From the NCBI GenBank assembly GCA_964580575.1, contig CAZOLJ010000004.1, forward strand, positions 1 to 64,000: a stretch of DNA of 64,000 nt, in the 5' to 3' direction. Shown here piece by piece: positions 1 to 8,281 of this stretch (within the stretch, counting starts at the first letter, position 1; each line of letters opens with the position of its first letter). Source of the stretch: CAVPDE01 sp964580575 (GTDB taxonomy: Bacteria; Desulfobacterota; DSM-4660; Desulfatiglandales; HGW-15). Position numbers and translations under genes: made by a program. Under the pieces are notes generated by a model. It searched no databases. It was not told where the DNA came from and saw only the letters and a list, made by a program, of their open reading frames with translations.

Positions 1-363
1 ATAAGAAGAATATACGTGAAGTAGATTAATGGATTTGAAATCTGTGATATCTTGCCATTATCACAGCCACGAGAAAACTGGACCCAATTCCACATAACCA
101 TATGCTCCCTCAGGTCCGCTCAGGTTTGGGATATGGACTGGGCAAGTGAAAAGGAGCAATTTCTCATAAGCCATGGGATCTGGAATACGTGACCACAACA
201 ATTTGCGGGCAGGCCTGTCCATTCGCTTGGGCCGAAGGGCTTTTCTTTTTGAAACATGGCGGAAAGTCGTGGACTTATCTTCTGATACCTCACGATGCGA
301 TTGCCGACAACAAGACACTTAAAGGCCTGGCAGCAACTTACACCTGGCAAGATGGTGCCCCCC
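1..363. other. Left edge, no supportable gene
   Basis: No reading frame here has a recognisable family signature. A 61-codon plus-strand frame opens with GTG at 189 and ends at 374. Another plus-strand frame runs without a start codon to a stop near 191. Both could be decayed coding remnants, but I recognise neither. The right end runs into the first copy of the 40-base direct repeat. I see no RNA gene or clear promoter. Confidence 0.5.
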
Positions 364-403
364 CGAAACGCTGACCGGAGGATGATACCGTGATCCGATT
401 TCT
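364..403 (+). repeat. Direct repeat copy A (false start of the nuclease gene)
   Basis: These 40 bases match 1078-1117 with one mismatch (T at 383, G at 1097). The repeat contains the Shine-Dalgarno-like GGAGG and the GTG start with the first codons (M-I-R-F-L) of the SbcD-like gene at 1104. Here the frame leaves homology after those codons and stops at 420 after 10 residues. The copy therefore looks like a duplicated or orphaned gene start that bounds the inserted DUF4258/DUF2283 pair. Confidence 0.9.
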
Positions 404-426
404 ATTTGGAGAAGCGGTATGATACT

Positions 427-678
427 ATGAAGGTGACGTTACATCCACACGCGAGAGAACGCATATCCGAACGCGGGGCAACGGAAGCGGAAGTGGTCGC
501 CACCGTGCTGAAAGGCGAGCGTTTTCCGGCCAAATTCGGCCGCACAGGTTTCCGGCGGAACTTTCACTTCGATGGTGAATGGCATGGCCGCCATTACGCG
601 ACAAAACAGGTTGAAGCCTATGCCGTGAAAGAAAGGGCCGACTGGCTCATAATCACGGTAATCGTAAGGTGTTTCTGA
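427..678 (+). CDS. DUF4258 domain protein, probable RelE-like toxin component
   Basis: This is an 83-residue protein if read from ATG 427; a TTG at 406 would add seven residues. It carries the DUF4258 pattern: an N-terminal H-A-R-E-R-I-S-E-R-G helix, a K-G-E-R-F segment, and a C-terminal strand ending W-L-I-I-T-V. DUF4258 proteins are small and often predicted to be RelE/ParE-like toxins. They are commonly paired with DUF2283, as here, where the next gene starts 15 bases later. The toxin role is inferred from family and pairing; no catalytic residues can be assigned from sequence alone. The gene lies between the two copies of the 40-base repeat, which suggests it was acquired. Confidence 0.75.
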   Translation: MKVTLHPHARERISERGATEAEVVATVLKGERFPAKFGRTGFRRNFHFDGEWHGRHYATKQVEAYAVKERADWLIITVIVRCF

Positions 679-693
679 TGGAGGACCGTAACC

Positions 694-981
694 ATGAAAC
701 TGACATACGATCCGAAGCATAACATCGCCTATTTGCGGTTGCATGAAAAGACGTCCCAGGTGGAGACGATTCGCGTGAGCGACGAAATGAACGTGGACAT
801 CTCGCCCGATGGAACGGTGTACGGCATTGAACTGCTGAACGCAAACGCCCAACTTGAGGCAGAAGATAACGGCAACCTTGTGGTCATCAATGAGGCCGTT
901 GGGATGCGGCAAGAACTGCCGTTAACCGTTCGAGAGGGACCGGCAGAGTACAGGACAAAGAGGAAACGTCGGACAACATAA
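694..981 (+). CDS. DUF2283 family protein, probable antitoxin partner
   Basis: This is a 95-residue protein with the DUF2283 hallmark: an N-terminal Y-D-x-x-x-N-I-A-Y-L-R-L strand pair, then V-D-I-S-P-D-G and G-I-E-L-L-N-A. A GGAGG at 680-684 lies nine bases before the ATG and overlaps the end of the upstream gene region, so the two are probably co-translated. DUF2283 proteins are usually found beside DUF4258 proteins and are presumed to neutralise them. The C-terminal tail is rich in K/R (K-R-K-R-R) and could be a flexible nucleic-acid-binding end. The function is inferred from the pairing only. Confidence 0.75.
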   Translation: MKLTYDPKHNIAYLRLHEKTSQVETIRVSDEMNVDISPDGTVYGIELLNANAQLEAEDNGNLVVINEAVGMRQELPLTVREGPAEYRTKRKRRTT

Positions 982-1077
982 GAGGAAGGGTGAAACCAGG
1001 TTCCACCTCACGTACGAGACAGACAGAAAGCCCTGTTGTGTTGGTTGTTGGGTGTTGGCGGGTCGGACCAAATCAAC

Positions 1078-1117
1078 CGAAACGCTGACCGGAGGAGGAT
1101 ACCGTGATCCGATTTCT
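1078..1117 (+). repeat. Direct repeat copy B (true start of the nuclease gene)
   Basis: This is the second copy of the 40-base repeat, 714 bases after the first. It includes the GGAGGAGG ribosome-binding site (1091-1098) and the GTG start at 1104 of the nuclease gene. Its sequence continues into the intact reading frame, so this copy is the functional one. Confidence 0.9.
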
Positions 1118-2234
1118 TCACACAAGCGATTGGCAACTGGGAATGACGCGGCACTTCCTTTCGGAGGGTGCGCAGGAAAGATACAGCCAGGCGCGCTTTG
1201 ACGCCATTCGGACCATGGGACGGGCGGCGAAGGACGAGGGCTGCCACTTTATGCTGGTCTGCGGAGATGCCTTTGAATCCAACCAGGTGGATCGGAAAAC
1301 AGTCGCACGGGCGATGGAGGCTCTCAAGGAGGTGCCGGTTCCGGTTTTCATCCTGCCTGGAAACCACGACCCCTTGAATCCAGCATCCGTGTACCGTTCG
1401 AGCACGTTCATTGAAAGAAAACCTGAACATGTCCAGATTGTCGATAGCGCCGCCCCGATCAAGATCAGCGAAGGGGCAGAACTCGTCGGTGCGCCGTGGA
1501 TCTCCAAACGGCCGGTGGCAAATCCCATTGAAGACGTCCTTGCGCCTCTTCACCCAGCGGATGGCATGATCCGCATCTGCATGACGCACGGGTGTGTGGA
1601 CCTATTTACTCCGGACCGGGATGCTCTTGGTGTGATTTCGGTGGCGACGCTCGAACGCGCCATCGAGGAGGGAAAGATTCACTTTGTAGCCCTGGGTGAC
1701 CGTCACTCCCTTACCAAGGTGGGTGCAGGCGATCGCATCTGGTATTCCGGGACCCCGGAAGCCACGGACTTTTCCGAGACTCAGTCCGGGTATGCCCAGA
1801 TCATTGAAATCGGCGAAAGCAGCGTTTCCACCAAGGCTGTCCAGGTGGGCCAGTGGCGTTTTGTCGAACGAGACCGCGTTGATATGAACAGCGACGATGA
1901 CCTGGAGGGGCTGCGGAGGTGGTTGGAAGGCATTGAGCGCAAAGAGATGACCGTACTTCGACTGAGACTGGTCGGTTCTCTGTCACTGTCATTGCGAAGC
2001 GTGCTCCAGAAGCACCTCGCCGCGGCAGAGGATGTTTTCGCGGCTATTGATGTCCGGGAAGACGAACTGCTTGTGCTACCCGACGATGCTGATTTTGCCG
2101 ACCTTGGGTTCTCCGGCTTTGCCGATGCGACCGTGAAGGCGCTAAGGGCGCGAATTGACGAAGGGGGAAAAGAAGGCGCTCTGGCCCGTGACGCCTTGAT
2201 GCTCCTGCTGCGACTGGCAAGGGGGTCCATATGA
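1104..2234 (+). CDS. SbcD/Mre11-like DNA repair exonuclease (metallophosphoesterase)
   Basis: This 376-residue calcineurin-like phosphoesterase starts at GTG 1104, behind a strong GGAGGAGG. Visible motifs are H-T-S-D-W-Q-L-G at the N-terminus, C-G-D-A-F-E near residue 54, G-N-H-D near 88, M-T-H-G near 162 and A-L-G-D-R-H-S near 200. In E. coli SbcD the first motif is D-W-H and the last is G-H-x-H. Here a Gln and an Asp take two of the usual His metal-ligand places. I believe this marks a subfamily rather than decay, because the rest is intact. The stop overlaps the next gene's ATG by four bases, so the product should work with the Rad50-like ATPase as a nuclease complex that processes DNA ends. 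Confidence 0.85.
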   Translation: MIRFLHTSDWQLGMTRHFLSEGAQERYSQARFDAIRTMGRAAKDEGCHFMLVCGDAFESNQVDRKTVARAMEALKEVPVPVFILPGNHDPLNPASVYRSSTFIERKPEHVQIVDSAAPIKISEGAELVGAPWISKRPVANPIEDVLAPLHPADGMIRICMTHGCVDLFTPDRDALGVISVATLERAIEEGKIHFVALGDRHSLTKVGAGDRIWYSGTPEATDFSETQSGYAQIIEIGESSVSTKAVQVGQWRFVERDRVDMNSDDDLEGLRRWLEGIERKEMTVLRLRLVGSLSLSLRSVLQKHLAAAEDVFAAIDVREDELLVLPDDADFADLGFSGFADATVKALRARIDEGGKEGALARDALMLLLRLARGSI

Positions 2235-4864
2235 AATTCCTGCGTCTTCGAGTCGCAAGCTACAGGGGCGTACCCTCCGCCGAGGTTATATTCGCTCCGA
2301 CCGGAATCACCCTTGTGCAAGGGCCGAACGAAGTGGGCAAGACAAGTCTTGGCGAGGCGATCGGTCTTCTCTTCGAGTTTCCCGATTCCAGCAAGCATCG
2401 TGCAATTGAGGCGATCAGGCCCGTTCACCGCGATGAAGGACCTGAAATCGAGCTGCAGGCGGAGAGTGGCCCATACACATTCACGTACTTCAAGCGCTTT
2501 CACAAAAAACCGGAGACCCAGCTCAACGTCACGCGCCCGAAACCCGAAAATCACACGGGACGAGAAGCCCACGACCGCGCGGAAGCCATCCTTCGGGAGA
2601 CCCTGGACATAGACCTCTGGAAGGCCTTGACCATCCAGCAAGGGGATGCGATCCACCAGCCCGCCCTGGCAAAACAGCCCTCTTTGTCGGCGGCCTTGGA
2701 TAAAGTGGCCGGCGGCCGCCCTGCCGATCCTCGAGAGGAGGGGCTTTTTGACAGGGTTCGGGAGGAATATTCCCGTTACTATACCGGGCATGGAGCCGAA
2801 CGGAAGGAGCTTACGGAATCCCGCAAAGCCCAAACGCGTGCCCAAGCGGAAATCACCGGCATTGAGCAGGAAATTCGCGATCTCGATCAGGACATCGACC
2901 GGGCGGTAGCATTGCAACGGGAGCTGGGGCAACTTCAGCGCAAGGAAGAGGAATTGAGCAGAGAGGTCGATTCGCATGCGGCCTCTCTTGCGCGGATTGT
3001 CTCTCTGGAATCCGCCCTCTCGGAAGCGCAGCTTAAACTGGAAGGAGCCCGGAAGGCCGAACAGATAGCCCGTCGGGACAAAGAGACCCGCCAAGGGCTT
3101 GTTGATGCGGTTGAAAAAGCCGGCAAAGAGCACAAGCGCATCGAGGAAAGCACCGTCCTGTCTCTCTCGGCACTGAAACACGCCGACGAGGAACTTAAGA
3201 AGGCCCAAAACGCCTACAATGATTCCGACCGCAAGCGGAAGGGAGCGGATGCCCTTGCCGCTTTGCGGCGGGCGGATTTCGACTACTACAACAACAAGCT
3301 GCATCTCGAACAGCTCAGGGAACGGAAGGAACGTATTGACCAGGCCAGAAAGAGCGCTGAGCAGGCCGAGGAGGTGCTGGCAAGGAACAGAGTGGACAAA
3401 CGTGCGCTGAAGGCTATCCAGGATGGCGAGCGAGCCCTCCTCACTGCAAACGCACAATTGGAGACGGCTGCACCGACCGTGCGGCTTCGCGGCTTAGCCG
3501 CCTGCCTGTTGTCCATTGATGATTCCGAAATAAGACTTGGCAAAGGGGAGGTTCGGTCGATCTCCGTTGCTGATAGATCAAGATTGACGATCCCCCATAC
3601 ACTGGATGTCGAGATCACTGCTGGTTCAAGCATCGAGGGGATGTCCAGAAAGGTTAACGAAGCCCGAGAAGGTCTTGACAAGGCTTGTGCTACTGCAGGC
3701 GTGAAGGATCCTGAAGAAGCAAGGAAGGCATTTGAAGAGCGACGCGACGCATCCCGGCATGTGGAAACCAAGGGGCAGGTTGAGAAGGACAACTTACGAG
3801 ATCTCACCTACGAGCAGCTTGAGCGAAGGTTGAACGGACTTCTGAAGGGTGTGCCCGATTACCTTGTCAAGCGCGTGCCTGAACCAGCCATCTGTCCCGA
3901 TCTTGATTCCGCAAAAAAGGAACGGTCGAACGCCGAAGAGGCTCAACGGAAAGCGGATAGTGAATGGGAATCGGCGCGTGAAGCTCTCGATGCGGCCCGT
4001 GCCATCCGCGAAGGACTGAATACCAAGAACCAGGAGGCGCGCGTCCAGCTCGACCTGTTGGCAAAAGACCTCAAGCATTCCCATGAGAATCTGGTGAAGG
4101 CCCGAAAGGGTGTTCCCGATGAGGCTCTTGATCTGACTCTGGCCCAGGCTATTAGCGCCGTAGCTAAGGAAGAAGGTCATGTCATTTCTGCTGAGGCCTC
4201 GTTGCAGGCGATGAGCCCCGAGCGGGTCAAGGCGCTGGCAGAAACGGCGAAGGGTTCTTTGCAAACAACGCAGCGCCGACGCTCCTTGGCGCAGACGGAG
4301 CTTACAGAAGTTCAAACACGATTGAAGATTCATGGCGAGGAAGGCCTGCATGAGAAGCTGCACCTGGCGCAGACCCACCTTGAAAGGATTTCCCGTGAGA
4401 ACGAATCTATGTTTCGGCGGGCTGCGGTATCCAAGCTCCTCTTCGAGTCCATGAGAGAAGAACGGGACAAGGCGCGCCAGGCTTACGTAGCTCCACTCAA
4501 AGAGAAGATAGAAGGTTTGGGTCGGCTGGTATTCGATGATGCGTTTCAGGTAGATATTAACGAGGAGTTGCAGATTGCCAGCCGGACATCCAAGGGGGTT
4601 ACGGTTCCCTTTGACTCATTGAGCGGTGGAACCAAAGAGCAACTCTCGCTCATCTCCCGCCTGGCCTGCTCAATGATAGTTGCGAAAGACGGTGGAACAC
4701 CCCTCATTCTGGACGACGCGCTGGGATATACCGACCCGGAACGATTACGTCTGATGGGGGCTGTTCTGGCAAAGGCAGCCAAGGAATGCCAGATCATCAT
4801 TTTCACCTGTGTCCCTGACCGGTACGGCAATATCGGGGAAGCCACCGTCGTCGCTATGAGTTGA
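2231..4864 (+). CDS. Rad50/SbcC/YhaN-like SMC-type ATPase
   Basis: This 877-residue ATPase is translationally coupled to the nuclease (ATGA overlap at 2231). The N-terminus has a Walker A G-P-N-E-V-G-K-T-S within the first 45 residues. The long middle is heptad-rich coiled coil, broken by a non-coiled segment around residues 405-470. The C-terminus carries the ABC signature L-S-G-G-T-K-E-Q (about residue 796) and Walker B P-L-I-L-D-D-A. This is the split ATPase layout of SMC/Rad50 proteins, with both halves needed for one nucleotide site. At 877 residues it is closer to YhaN than to the larger SbcC. No Zn-hook CxxC is obvious at the coil apex. Expected role: ATP-gated DNA-end binding with the nuclease. 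Confidence 0.85.
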   Translation: MKFLRLRVASYRGVPSAEVIFAPTGITLVQGPNEVGKTSLGEAIGLLFEFPDSSKHRAIEAIRPVHRDEGPEIELQAESGPYTFTYFKRFHKKPETQLNVTRPKPENHTGREAHDRAEAILRETLDIDLWKALTIQQGDAIHQPALAKQPSLSAALDKVAGGRPADPREEGLFDRVREEYSRYYTGHGAERKELTESRKAQTRAQAEITGIEQEIRDLDQDIDRAVALQRELGQLQRKEEELSREVDSHAASLARIVSLESALSEAQLKLEGARKAEQIARRDKETRQGLVDAVEKAGKEHKRIEESTVLSLSALKHADEELKKAQNAYNDSDRKRKGADALAALRRADFDYYNNKLHLEQLRERKERIDQARKSAEQAEEVLARNRVDKRALKAIQDGERALLTANAQLETAAPTVRLRGLAACLLSIDDSEIRLGKGEVRSISVADRSRLTIPHTLDVEITAGSSIEGMSRKVNEAREGLDKACATAGVKDPEEARKAFEERRDASRHVETKGQVEKDNLRDLTYEQLERRLNGLLKGVPDYLVKRVPEPAICPDLDSAKKERSNAEEAQRKADSEWESAREALDAARAIREGLNTKNQEARVQLDLLAKDLKHSHENLVKARKGVPDEALDLTLAQAISAVAKEEGHVISAEASLQAMSPERVKALAETAKGSLQTTQRRRSLAQTELTEVQTRLKIHGEEGLHEKLHLAQTHLERISRENESMFRRAAVSKLLFESMREERDKARQAYVAPLKEKIEGLGRLVFDDAFQVDINEELQIASRTSKGVTVPFDSLSGGTKEQLSLISRLACSMIVAKDGGTPLILDDALGYTDPERLRLMGAVLAKAAKECQIIIFTCVPDRYGNIGEATVVAMS

Positions 4865-5099
4865 TCTGTATGTAAAGGATCCAGATGCTCTATATGAAGA
4901 AGAACCATAGATTTCTAGGATTCGTGATGCTGGATTCGACAACGCTAGCAAGCATTCGGCAATTTTCAGATATCCTCTAGACATCACGACCCCACCCAAA
5001 CCTGTGACAAGAAAAAACCAGAAGTCACATGACCTTTCCTTGAGCCTGACTGTCTTACATGACCCGCATATGATGAGCGAGGGACTTTGGGGTTGATCT
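4865..5099. other. Spacer after the nuclease operon
   Basis: There is no recognisable gene. The open minus-strand frame of the decayed higA continues through here, but without similarity that I can see. No hairpin with a T-run follows the ATPase stop. Confidence 0.4.
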
Positions 5100-5329
5100 G
5101 CAAGAGGGATTACCTGGATCTTATCCGTGAGAGGATAGGCTGCTTTTCCAGGATAGACGACCCCCCGTCGCTCCAGTTCAAGGTCTTCAACCACCGTCTG
5201 GCGTGATACGCGCAGTGCCTCGGCAAAACTCGCTGCCGTCAGCCCATAGTCGGGCATAAAGTCATCGAGAAGCATTTCTCCCGTGTGTGTGGGTTCTACT
5301 TTTCGAATCCCGAGATTCTCAATCCTCAT
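5100..5329 (-). pseudogene. Decayed higA antitoxin
   Basis: The first about 45 codons read as a HigA-family XRE antitoxin: V-E-P-T-H-x-G-E-M-L-L-D-D-F, then G-L-T-A-A-S-F-A-E-A-L-R-V-S-R-Q-T-V, which is the helix-turn-helix. After E-R-R-G-V the usual segment (V-S-P-E-M-A-L-R-L) is not found. The frame instead stays open for another 140 codons of unrelated sequence running into the nuclease operon on the other strand. The distal half appears degraded. The coordinates cover only the part I trust. The start is ATG at 5329-5327, just after the higB remnant stop, which is the normal higB-higA order. Confidence 0.7.
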
Positions 5330-5338
5330 GATAACACC

Positions 5339-5515
5339 TCAATGATAGTCTGTGACCTCGACCTCGTATGCGTTCCCATCCGTGCAACGAAAGCATATTC
5401 GCCACTGATCATTGATGGAGATAGCGTGTTGACCTTCCCGGTTTCCTCTCAAGCTATGCAGACGATTGCTCGGAGGAACCCTCAGATCTTCCAGACACGT
5501 GGCATATGCAATATA
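5339..5515 (-). pseudogene. 5'-truncated higB toxin
   Basis: Translating the minus strand upstream of higA gives the C-terminal about 58 residues of a HigB toxin: L-E-D-L-R-V-P-P-S-N-R-L-H-S-L, a short basic loop, A-I-S-I-N-D-Q-W-R-I-C-F-R, and the family ending V-T-D-Y-H before TGA. The N-terminal third is missing. The frame runs straight into an in-frame TAG at 5518-5516, which is also the stop codon of the ABC ATPase gene upstream. HigB is an mRNA interferase of about 92 residues, so this is a non-functional remnant at a rearrangement junction near 5516. Confidence 0.75.
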
Positions 5516-7072
5516 CTAAAGAGCCTCTGTCATTAGGCCGCCCAGCACTAGTTCTTTCTCTCCAACAGCCATGATCCTTCCCCCAGCCAGCACCAGGGCG
5601 TGGGTGATGCAGGTTGGGAGTTCATCCTTGTGGTGGGTCACATAGATGAGATCCGTGGCTGTCCGGCTGCCGATGAACTCGATGAACTCAAGGGCCTTTC
5701 TGCGGTTGGCATAATCAAGACCATCGCAAGGCTCGTCCAGGATCATGAGAAGAGGCGATTTGACCATGGCCCTGGCTAAAAGAATCAGGCGCTGTTGCCC
5801 ATGCGAGAGATGGTCAAATCGTTTGCGCGCCATGTCTTCCATCTTTAGTAACTGGAGCCATTCCCGCGCCGCATGACGCTGCTCCTCTGTGCAGCTCTGA
5901 TAGAGGCCTACAGAGTCAAAGAACCCTGAGCAGATCACGTCGTAAGCAGGAATGCGCTTCTGATACCTCATCTGGAATTCCGCAGAGACCAGGCTGAGCT
6001 TCTCCTTGATCTCCCAGACCGTCTCCCCGCTTCCCTTTCTCCTGCCGAAGAGCTGCATGTCATTGGCGTAGCCCTGGACATTGTCGCCCGTGATCAGATC
6101 CAGAAGTTTTGACTTCCCCGCTCCATTCGGACCCAGCACAGCCCAGTTCTCGCCTCTTCGCACTGTCCAATTGATGCGCGAAAGGACAACGTGCTTGCCG
6201 TACCGGACCGTGGTGTTCTTCATGGCGATGAGTTCCTGTGGCCCGGAAGTCTCCATTTCTTTTTGAGTTCTGTAGTAAAGCCCCTTCCCTTCTGCACCGA
6301 GACCTCCATCTCCGTAGATCTCAGGGATTTTCTCCTGCTTCAGGATTTCCTCTGCCCGCCCCTGAAGCATCACCCGGCAATCCTTCACGCAGAGAACATG
6401 GGTGATCTTGGGGCTGATTTCACCGAATCGGTGAGTGACCAAGAGGACTCGCATGGGTCCAGTCATCAAACGGTCGATGAGTTTTTTTAACTCGGTTTTC
6501 GCTCGCTCGTCCAGTCCCTCGAAAGGTTCATCAAGAATGAGAAGACGCGGAGACTGCAACAAGGCGCGAGCAATGAGCACTTTCTTCGATTCTCCGTTGG
6601 AAAGAACGTGGCTGGCTCTGCCCAGCAGATGATCCATTTCCAGCTGTTGTGCAATTTCCCTGAGCTTGCCTTCTTTGGCCCGACCTTCTCCCGGCACCCC
6701 CCACAGAATCTCCTCTTCCACCGTCACCTCTCCATCCGGCTCGGCGGTGAAGGAATCAAAGCCTGCCTTGCTTCTGTGGAATTCCGTTTCCGTGTCAAAA
6801 GCCACCCTGGCCACTTGACCGTTGGGGGGCAAGCCGGACTCATCCACGAAATGATAAACCGCCCGGCCCCGGACAATGGGCACATCCCCGGCAATCGCTT
6901 TGACCAGGGTGGATTTGCCTGCCCCGTTCGCCCCGATCACGGCCCAGTGCTCGTCGCTCCTGATCTGCCAGGATGTCTCTTCGAAAACAAACCGGTCTCT
7001 CAACCGGATCGTGACATGATCCAGCGTCAGGAATGGCTTCGAGGTGTTTTTCTCTGATTTGGAAATCATCAC
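5516..7072 (-). CDS. ModF/PhrA-like tandem ABC ATPase
   Basis: This 518-residue protein has two ABC ATPase domains and no membrane segment. Domain 1 has Walker A G-A-N-G-A-G-K-S-T near residue 52, signature L-S-N-G-E-S-K-K and Walker B L-L-I-L-D-E-P. Domain 2 has Walker A G-P-N-G-A-G-K-S-K near 318, signature L-S-H-G-Q-Q-R and Walker B L-L-M-I-L-D-E-P. Length and layout fit the ModF (molybdate-operon-associated)/PhrA branch. The substrate or partner is unknown, since no molybdate permease is nearby. Its ATG overlaps the stop of tsaC by four bases, so it is probably co-translated with tsaC. The 3' end abuts the higB remnant. Confidence 0.85.
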   Translation of the reverse strand: MMISKSEKNTSKPFLTLDHVTIRLRDRFVFEETSWQIRSDEHWAVIGANGAGKSTLVKAIAGDVPIVRGRAVYHFVDESGLPPNGQVARVAFDTETEFHRSKAGFDSFTAEPDGEVTVEEEILWGVPGEGRAKEGKLREIAQQLEMDHLLGRASHVLSNGESKKVLIARALLQSPRLLILDEPFEGLDERAKTELKKLIDRLMTGPMRVLLVTHRFGEISPKITHVLCVKDCRVMLQGRAEEILKQEKIPEIYGDGGLGAEGKGLYYRTQKEMETSGPQELIAMKNTTVRYGKHVVLSRINWTVRRGENWAVLGPNGAGKSKLLDLITGDNVQGYANDMQLFGRRKGSGETVWEIKEKLSLVSAEFQMRYQKRIPAYDVICSGFFDSVGLYQSCTEEQRHAAREWLQLLKMEDMARKRFDHLSHGQQRLILLARAMVKSPLLMILDEPCDGLDYANRRKALEFIEFIGSRTATDLIYVTHHKDELPTCITHALVLAGGRIMAVGEKELVLGGLMTEAL

Positions 7073-7701
7073 GATAGAAGGGGACCGAGCTCACCGCGTG
7101 ACACGATCCCTTCCCTCAGAACCACAGGAGGATCCACCGTCACGTCCAGCACCGTGGACCCTTTCCCTCCAGGGGTCTTGCCCCCGTCCAGGATCAGATC
7201 AATGTCTTCACCGACCGCTTCCATCACTTCTTCTGCGGTTGAGCATGCGGGTTGACCGGAGCGGTTGGCACTGGTGCCTGTGATGGGCGCCCCCACTGCC
7301 TTTGCAAGCTCTCTTGGAACAGGATGGCTGGACAGGCGAATCCCTATCTTGCCTGTGCCCGCGGTGAGCGACGGCGGCAGAATCGAGTCTGCAAAGAACA
7401 CCAGGGTGAGCCCCCCCGGCCAAAAACGTTTCATAAGTTTCCATGCCCTGTCCGAGACTTCCGTCACGTAGGAACCAAGGGTTTCTCTGGAAGCGATGAG
7501 AATGAGAAGAGGATTGTCTTCCCGCCGACCTTTCGCGGCAAAGAGGCGCTCGATCGCTTTCTCATTCAACGCATGGACTGAAAGCCCGTAAAAGGACTCC
7601 GTAGGAACAGCGACCACCCCACCGGAAAGGATCACCTTGGAGGCTTGGTGGATAGCCCCCGCGAAATTCTTTTCATCGATCTTGAGCAAACGAGAAGACA
7701 T
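7069..7701 (-). CDS. tsaC: L-threonylcarbamoyladenylate synthase (TsaC/Sua5/YrdC)
   Basis: This YrdC-fold enzyme makes threonylcarbamoyl-AMP from threonine, bicarbonate and ATP for the t6A37 modification of ANN-decoding tRNAs. Family features seen are G-G-V-V-A-V-P-T-E-S-F-Y-G-L-S near the N-terminus, A-A-K-G-R-R-E-D-N-P-L, F-W-P-G-G-L-T-L-V-F, G-I-R-L-S-S-H-P-V-P and I-T-G-T-S-A-N-R-S-G. I use ATG 7701 (M-S-S-R-L-L-K-I), giving 210 residues. The frame is open upstream to 7770, but that stretch lacks family similarity. It has the TsaC-like single domain without the Sua5 C-terminal extension. It sits between purE and the ABC ATPase on the same strand. Confidence 0.92.
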   Translation of the reverse strand: MSSRLLKIDEKNFAGAIHQASKVILSGGVVAVPTESFYGLSVHALNEKAIERLFAAKGRREDNPLLILIASRETLGSYVTEVSDRAWKLMKRFWPGGLTLVFFADSILPPSLTAGTGKIGIRLSSHPVPRELAKAVGAPITGTSANRSGQPACSTAEEVMEAVGEDIDLILDGGKTPGGKGSTVLDVTVDPPVVLREGIVSRGELGPLLS

Positions 7702-7777
7702 AGGAGAAACTCGAATATCGAATTTCGAGTTTTTAGGAACGATGACCTGACCGCAACAGAACCAAGTCAATAAGGAA

Positions 7778-8281
7778 TCACCCTTTTTGAGATTGCGCTG
7801 CTGCTTCCAGGGCTTTCCTGGTCAATCCCTCCCTGTAGGCTTTCAGCCTTTCGGCGATTTCAGGGAATTTGAGCGCCAGGATCTCGGCAGCGAGCACGGC
7901 GGCATTGGTCGCTCCTCCTTTGCCGATGGAGACCGTGGCTACAGGGATGCCGGCAGGCATTTGAACCGTGGAAAGAAGGGAATCCATGCCCTGGAGCGGC
8001 GACGAATCAATGGGAACGCCGATCACCGGCAGGGTCGTGTGCGCGGCGACGACTCCGGCAAGGTGCGCCGCCCAACCGGCACCTGCAATCATGACGTGAA
8101 TGCCCCGGGGTGCCGCACTCTCTACGTACTCCCTGGTCTGCTGCGGAGTGCGATGCGCGGAGAGCACCCTGACTTCATGGGGAATTTTCATTTCCGAAAG
8201 GGTGTCCGTGCATCCCTTCATCACTTCCGCATCCGACTTGCTTCCCATCAACACGCCGACAAGCACTTTTTCCTTGCTCAT
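7778..8281 (-). CDS. purE: N5-carboxyaminoimidazole ribonucleotide mutase PurE
   Basis: This 167-residue class I PurE converts N5-CAIR to CAIR in de novo purine synthesis. Diagnostic segments are V-G-V-L-M-G-S-K-S-D near the start, V-L-S-A-H-R-T-P (catalytic His), I-A-G-A-G-W-A-A-H-L-A-G and G-V-P-I-D-S-S-P-L-Q-G-M-D-S-L-L-S-T-V-Q-M-P. The length is normal. There is no purK next door. The gene is followed 76 bases later by tsaC, probably as one transcript. The upstream spacer contains repeats rather than an obvious promoter. Confidence 0.95.
   Translation of the reverse strand: MSKEKVLVGVLMGSKSDAEVMKGCTDTLSEMKIPHEVRVLSAHRTPQQTREYVESAAPRGIHVMIAGAGWAAHLAGVVAAHTTLPVIGVPIDSSPLQGMDSLLSTVQMPAGIPVATVSIGKGGATNAAVLAAEILALKFPEIAERLKAYREGLTRKALEAAAQSQKG

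Noticed and set aside
439..912. Long open frame on the minus strand opposite the DUF4258/DUF2283 pair
   Set aside because: It is a shadow of two recognisable plus-strand genes, has no family signature and no ribosome site.
1781..3457. 558-codon minus-strand frame under the Rad50-like gene
   Set aside because: It is antisense to strongly conserved ATPase coding sequence and low in complexity, a product of codon bias in the real gene.
1104..4864. Bona fide anti-phage defence operon
   Set aside because: The nuclease-ATPase pair and nearby toxin-antitoxin genes are suggestive, but the same pair is common in ordinary DNA repair and no phage-defence gene is present.
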